NCBI GenBank assembly: GCA_015680685.1
Contig: MNCI01023362.1
Span: 62,661 to 126,660, forward strand
From: Gnetum montanum
Lineage: Eukaryota; Streptophyta; Gnetopsida; Gnetales; Gnetaceae
Direction of reading: 5' to 3'
Length of the DNA: 64,000 nt
Below the pieces are notes generated by a model. That model saw only the letters and a list, made by a program, of their open reading frames with translations. It searched no databases and was not told the origin of the DNA. The translations under genes were made by a program, and so were the position numbers. Positions 58,401 through 64,000 of the stretch are shown piece by piece (the stretch's first letter is position 1; each line of letters starts with the position of its first letter).

Positions 58401-58685
58401 ATATGTATTTTTTTTCTAATATTACAAATATTATGCATTATCATGGACCGTTTGATGATGAGACCATTTAGGATAACATAGATGAGTTGAAGGGGACTAT
58501 TGATTAGTCCAAGCCTTTAATGGAGAGGATGGCAATCATACTCAAGCAAAGGAAAGCTTCTCGCATTTAGAGAGTGAAAAGGAATGAGTAATTCATTCAT
58601 TCAAAGTACCAGCCTATAAATGATGTTGTATGGATCCATGAGATGAAAACTCATAAATCCACTTGTTCACCTAAGTCCACTTTTT

Positions 58686-58700
58686 GAAGAGTGGGAAAGT
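58686..58700 (+). other. Polypurine tract of R8
   Basis: GAAGAGTGGGAAAGT directly before TGGTGTAGGGACACC, the start of the 3' LTR. The combination is characteristic of plant chromoviruses. Confidence 0.7.
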
Positions 58701-59714
58701 TGGTGTAGGGACACCTCTTTAATCATCTTTATTCTTTCCTACATGTGTTTTTTTAGGTTTCAAGCTTCAATAAGATATATTGGAAGGCTAGAAGTCATCT
58801 TAGCTAAGGCTTGGGATTAACAATAGATGTCTTGAGTTGTGAAAAGATATCTTACTACTTTGGTTAACATCTTGGAAAAGATGTCTCATCTAGGAAAGGA
58901 CATCTTAGTAGAGACATCTCCCCTAAACATGAGACATCTTAAGAAAGACATCTTGCCATCTTAGGAGACATCTCACTTTAAGAAAAGAAACCTTGTAGTG
59001 ATAGAAGATGCCTTTCCCAAGAGTTAGGCTAACACAGAAGACATCCTAGCAAGGCCAATTATGACACATACAATTGGGGAAACATCTATAAACACTAGTC
59101 CAAATTTGAATAACAAGTAAAATAATATGGAAAAGGATGAAAATAGTCAAGGAGAAGGTGAAAAGAGGTTGGAAATAACTAAAAAATCTCATGTTAAAGA
59201 AAGGTTTCTAGGTTTCTTATCTTCATGTTTCCCATAAGTATTATTGTAATTTCCAATTATTGGTGGGATAAGAGTGAATGAGTAGGAAAGAAAGCTCTTG
59301 AGTGTATAAAGCTAGGCAAGAAATAGTTTTTGAGCACATTAGGTGAGTGCAATTGGTAATTGCAACTCCAAGATTAACTTTTGATTTGTTGTTCTATATG
59401 TTCTATTCTCTTTTGTCTTACTTATAACTAGAGATCTCAGCCATGATTTTTTGGAGAGATTCTCTATAGGTTGTGTCATGCATTGAGAGCAACCATTGTA
59501 TGATTGTAGAGCCTCATGATCTACAATATTGTTTGAGTGTAATCAATTTAGGATGTTTGTAAGTTTTGAGAATACTTTTATAATCTTCTAATACATTAAT
59601 TGATGATAGCTATTTTTCTTATTTTCTAGAAAAAAAATGTCTTATGTTGCGTAATATCTAGATATAGTATTTGAAGGTCATTTATTTATGAAGTGAACCT
59701 AGTCCACACATCAA
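58701..59714 (+). repeat. Probable R8 3' LTR
   Basis: It begins TGGTGTAGGGACACC after the polypurine tract. It contains repeated 'gacatctt/agacatct' words at 58850-58980. With no second copy in the window the right edge cannot be fixed; I place it near CACACATCAACTA at about 59714. Confidence 0.45.
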
Positions 59715-60065
59715 CTAACAAGATTTCTTCATAGTGACTTTCATGGTTATCACTCATCAAGAGATCCAATTAAGCCTCAACAAGGTACATCACTTACAAG
59801 AGACATTGGTAAGATAAGGATATATCAATCTAGGTAACTCTTACATATCTTGTAGTATTTTTAGAACATAAATTAATTAAGGTTATTTTAAGTTCCTTCC
59901 TAAAGATATTAAGATTTGGTGCTGGAAAGCCAAAGATTTTTAGTGAAATAGTTTGACTTTGTGTTCCATGGGCCTCAAGAAAGGGATCTAAAGTACCTTG
60001 GATGATCTTTCCAATCACCCAAGGCCTTAGAATTTGTAAAAAATGAAATCAAACATAATGAAAAT
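59715..60065. other. Spacer between R8 and R9
   Basis: 350 bp without any recognisable feature. It may contain the tail of the R8 LTR. Confidence 0.4.
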
Positions 60066-60975
60066 TGTAGATACAATAACAAAGAAATTAAAAATAAACT
60101 TTCACAGAACAAATGAACTATAACTTTTTCTATTAAAATAATAAAAATTATTAAAAGAATAAAGTTTAGACTAGTACAAATTTCAAGGCTTTAAGTTTTC
60201 AAAGAGCTAAATGGGAGATGCTTGGCATCCATGATGGTAGTAGATTATGTCCTACAGTCAACTTTGCTATCTAGATGTTCCAAGTTGCACTCCTAAAGCA
60301 ACTTGCTAGTTTCTCTACACTAGATCTGGATTGTTGGTGGTGAGTTGGTTGCTAGACTTTTCATGAATCTGCATTGCTCTAAAAGTCTCTAGTTTAACCT
60401 GAATGAAAATTTACCAAAATTCCCTTCAATATAGTCTAGTTTGGTTTTTATAAACCATTTGGTTTTTGATCCATCGCTACAAATTTTTGTCATGATCGTT
60501 GATAGATTGCTGCAACTTGTAGGTCTTTGCAAGTATGCTATCCCCACCATATTTATCAAATTTGGCAAGTTTGATAAATGAAAGCCCATCATTTATATGC
60601 TAGCTTCAGGTGTTTCTAGCATATACTATGGCCAATATAAACATTATGAAAACCAAAATTTGATGATTTCCAAGGCATTTTCAACTTTCACAAGCCTAGA
60701 TACATGCATAATGCAACTTTTTTTCCATGGAAAGTGAGGCAATCACAACTTATGAAGCATTTTTTAGCTTCCATAAGTTAAGGTATTTGTGATTGTAGAC
60801 TATAAAGTGCAAATTTTACATTTTATAGTATGATCCTACCTCAAGTTCTAGTGATGATAGTTATAATTCTAAGTTTTGAAAAAAATAAGGCAATTGTGTT
60901 TGTCATTATTTTTACATCAAATTACAAATGGGTTTGCTCATGGGTTACAAAATGAATTTTCTTTGTGGTATTTCG
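60066..60975 (-). repeat. R9 3' LTR
   Basis: The minus strand starts CGAAATACCAC (family TGAAACACCA with transitions) after the polypurine tract and probably ends at TATCTACA (60066). The roughly 910-bp length matches the R6 5' LTR. A minus-strand GCATATAAATGATGG box near 60590 would be its TATA box. The left edge is inferred. Confidence 0.5.
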
Positions 60976-61028
60976 TTGTCCCCTCTTTGTTGATATTTTG
61001 AGGATTGACCTAAGAGACATCAACAAAG
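60976..61028 (-). other. Perfect inverted repeat overlapping the R9 polypurine tract
   Basis: On the plus strand CTTTGTTGAT (60985-60994) and ATCAACAAAG (61019-61028) are perfect 10-bp arms with a 24-bp loop. The arm nearer the LTR contains part of the tract CAAAGAGGGGACAA (60989-60976, minus). It matches the R7 and R6 sites. Confidence 0.8.
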
Positions 61029-61988
61029 AATGCAAAATACCACCATAGGTCTATCATCAATGTTTCCTCTTTGCACTTAATTTTATAGCTATTGAACCAT
61101 GCTGAAGAGTGCTTGTGATGGTAAGATAAGGTTATGATGAGATGATATAGGACAAAGGCTATATTGTTTTATAAGGGATTGTTCACAAGGGTGAACAATG
61201 AATTCCATATGTTAACATCATGATTATGGTATGACAATTACATGCTGGCTGATTAGTGTAGTCTTCATGCTTTGTACTTCAAAGTGTTGGTTACTTAGTA
61301 CTATTTTTAAGGAACCAACATTACACACCAAGGCTTCTTTGGCCATTAGGCTACTCCCTTTACTTGTTTGGAGTGTTGATCTAACTTTTGAGCTTTATTG
61401 GCATTTCAACTTTCTTTCTTGGCAATTTACTTAATTTTTTTCTATCTTTTTTTATGGGATGAAACATTCAATAGGTTTTATTATCAAGTCTTAACTTATT
61501 TTGATTATCTCATTGAATGAGATGTGTTGCAGCCAACAAACTTGGTGGTGGAGCATGATGAAGGGTATGCCACATGATCATAGTGCATGTGTGCTAAACA
61601 TAGATCATCATCATTATTCATGGTAAGGAAAGTCATAATTTAGCTATGGGATTGGGCTCAAGACGGGGTAAAAAAGGTGATTTAAGACAAGAAATCTTGG
61701 CATGGTAGAACATGTTCACTAAGTCTAGTGCATCAAGATCACATGTTAATTTGCTACTGCAATGAGTTGCATCTCCATTATGACTTTAGGATGCATCCTA
61801 CAAGAAAAACTCCAAGAAAACAAGGAAAAAAAGCAAATAATACATGTTGTTACAAGACATTGCATAACATCATGCTAGATAAAAAGCACATTATAGGTCA
61901 TCATGAGCTATTATTAGTATAACATTCGATAGATATATCTCAGGTATCATAGATTTTACAAAGCTTGTAGTTTGTTTCTTGTGCCAAA
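61029..61988 (-). other. R9 3' non-coding region
   Basis: No conserved coding frame; frames at 61231-61434 and 61728-61922 have no counterpart in R7 or R6. No TAAACTAG repeat was seen here, unlike R6 and R7. Confidence 0.5.
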
Positions 61989-61989
61989 T

Positions 61990-62255
<266 letters not shown>

Positions 62256-62350
62256 AGACAAAGAGATAAAGATCATGCAAGCTCACTTATTATATGTTGT
62301 AAAGGTTGTTGATTTTAATTTGATGATTCATACCTATAAATAAAATCACA

Positions 62351-63600
62351 TTAGATGTAATAATTCTTGAGATAGAAATGGTTGACCAAATTGGCTAATT
62401 CATTCCCATCCATATCTACCAATTTGAATCCTCCATTGTCATAGGCTTTGATGATCAAGAAAGGCCCCTTCCAATTGGCTGAAATCTTGTTTGGATGTTT
62501 GCATATAGCCTTGAGGAAAAGGTCTCATTCCTTGATCTTTTTCTTATTTAGGTCATGAAGATGTTGTTGCTTCTACCTCTCTTGGTATCATTTGATGTGA
62601 GTAAGGATTTGTATAAGCTACTCTTTCACTAAATCTAGATTGATAGTACCCAACTTCTTATTCTGCTCATCATTGATGAAGTTAGATAGAACCATTCTTA
62701 GTGATGGGACTTGCAATTCAAGAGGAAAAACAGCTTTAAATCCATAAACAAGGCTATACAAAGTGAGACCAGTTACAATTCAAAAGGTAGTCCTATAGGC
62801 CTAAAGTATGTGGATAAGCTGCTCATGCCACTTGCATCTACTATTGTTTAGCATCTTTTTGAGCAAGTTTATGATAATCTTGTTGCTAGCTTTAACTTGT
62901 ACATTAGCTTGAGGATAGCATGGTGAAGAAAATAAATGTTTAATGATTATTTATTCAAAAAATATTTTTGTTTCTTGGCTACTAAATTGTGGTCCATTAT
63001 CATAGATAATGGTTAGAGGTATGCCAAAATAGTCTACTATGTTATCTAGTATGAATTTAAATACTTGTTGAGACATTGTATTCCTTAGGGGAATAGCTTC
63101 AATTCACATTTTAAAATATTCAGTTTCAATGATGATAAATCTATGTCCTATGGAAGACTTAGGAATTATCAGTCCAATAATGTCTATTTCCCATCATTGA
63201 AATGACCACGTTATCTGAGTTATGTGTAACTTAGTTGGTGGAATGTGTATTTAGCTATTCTACCATTGACAAGTATCAAAAATTTTAACCTTCTATACAA
63301 AGTTACTTTTAATATAATATCAATAATATCCTAATCTTCTAATCTTTGTGGCCATGGCTCTAGGCCCTATATGTCCTCCACATACACCTTCATGAACTTG
63401 CTCAAGGACTATGAAAGCTTCAGGTTTGCTCAAGCACACTAATAATATGCCATCATAAGACCTTTGACATAGTATTTTATTAGCTACAATGACATATTTC
63501 TTTGATCTTTTATGTACACAAATCCTTTTGAAAAGTGGTCCGGTTCTATGGTGATTCACCATGCATTAGGTAAAATTTGATATCATCATACCATCCTTTT
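62351..63600 (-). pseudogene. pol: R9 integrase
   Basis: The minus strand 63562-63320 is open: ILCQRSYDGILLVCLSKPEAF, then QVHEGVCGGHIGPRAMATKIRRLGYY, the zinc-binding part that precedes Tat integrase cores. The core (about 63240-62750) is broken by stops. The C-terminus reads HPNKISANWKGPFLIIKAYDNGGFKLVDMDGNELANLVNHFYLKNYYI, then TAA at 62353-62351, aligning with the R7 end block by block. The integrase would join element DNA to the chromosome. Confidence 0.8.
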
Positions 63601-64000
63601 TGAGGGGCATTATCGATGGTGGCTATAGAAATGCCTTTGGTGTAATGCATGATGGGAAGATGATAGTTCTCTAGTAAAGAAGGTAATGTGCTAAATAGAT
63701 CTGGCATCACATTCGGGGCTAAGATTGCAATGACATTAGCCAATGTGTTCTCAATTCAAGGTATATGTTGAATGCTAATGTTTGTAAATTGTTGCATTAG
63801 TTTCTTAGCTAGGTCATAGTAGGGTTGTAAATGTTTGTCTTTACATGCATAAACCTTAGTTACTTGGTTAAACACATGTTGCAAATCATCCTTTATCATT
63901 AGGCATTTGATTCCTTGACTATGAGCTACCATCATTCCTTTGATTAATCATTCATACTCTACCATATTATTGGTACATAGAAATTGAAAATAGTAAGAGA
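63601..64000 (-). pseudogene. pol: R9 second RNase H, partial
   Basis: From the window edge the minus strand reads CTNNMVEYE, GMMVAHSQGIKCLMIKDD, VYACKDKHLQPYYDLAKKLMQQF, then ENTLANVIAILAP, the aRNH blocks also seen in R7. The last block has N where R7 keeps the catalytic D (VVDALATLA). A linker (KGWYDDIKFYL) leads into integrase. Truncated by the window. Confidence 0.75.

Larger units (their letters stand above)
54345..59714 (+). mobile_element. Chromovirus-type element R8, 5' end missing
   Basis: A plus-strand Ty3/gypsy element that begins inside gag right after an N, with gag, zinc knuckle, protease, RT, RNase H, integrase, polypurine tract and a probable 3' LTR. The 5' LTR, primer site and gag start are not in the assembly. 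The right end is approximate. Confidence 0.7.

Overview
This is intergenic DNA from a plant nuclear genome. It is built almost entirely of old, nested, broken Ty3/gypsy LTR retrotransposons. I found no intact host gene, tRNA or rRNA. The lineages present (Athila, Tat/Ogre-like, Tekay-like and other chromoviruses) are plant lineages. The DNA is AT-rich and poor in CpG, and its reading frames are broken mostly by TAA/TAG/TGA where CAA/CAG/CGA/TGG is expected, which looks like long C-to-T decay. So much old, unpurged material suggests a large, slowly turning-over genome, perhaps a gymnosperm, but nothing here proves the species.

Layout. 1-299: end of a Tat-family LTR (R1, +). 1303-1800: 5' LTR of a minus-strand element (R2). 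4620-6165: relic gag (R3, +). About 8.4-16.0 kb: an Athila-type element (R4, -) with gag, protease, RT, integrase, polypurine tract and tRNA-Asp-type primer site. 16014-25943: a Tekay-like chromovirus (R5, -) with both LTRs, apparently inserted in the R4 5' LTR. 26445 to about 54.3 kb: a Tat-family deletion derivative (R6, +) that keeps gag and protease but lacks RT and integrase. Inside the R6 gag, at 29556-48527, sits a 19 kb Ogre-like Tat element (R7, +) with a perfect 5-bp target duplication (atagg). 54345 to about 59.7 kb: a plus-strand chromovirus (R8) whose 5' end is lost at an N. 60066-64000: the 3' half of another Tat element (R9, -).

The most interesting feature occurs twice. R7 and R5 belong to different lineages, and each carries an apparent cargo gene on the strand opposite to gag-pol. 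Each has a TATA-like box, a start codon and several exons bounded by GT...AG sites. In R7 (36413-41116, -) the gene lies between protease and RT, possibly inside a sense-strand intron. In R5 (23039-25221, +) it lies between the 5' LTR and gag. Introns facing away from the genomic RNA would not be spliced out during retrotransposition, which would explain how these genes keep them. I do not recognise either protein.

Other notable structures are palindrome arrays in the Tat LTRs, an inverted repeat that overlaps the Tat polypurine tract, a TAAACTAG-type minisatellite at fixed places in Tat elements, and a probable assembly error between two single Ns (53878 and 54344), where an LTR segment is repeated in reverse orientation.
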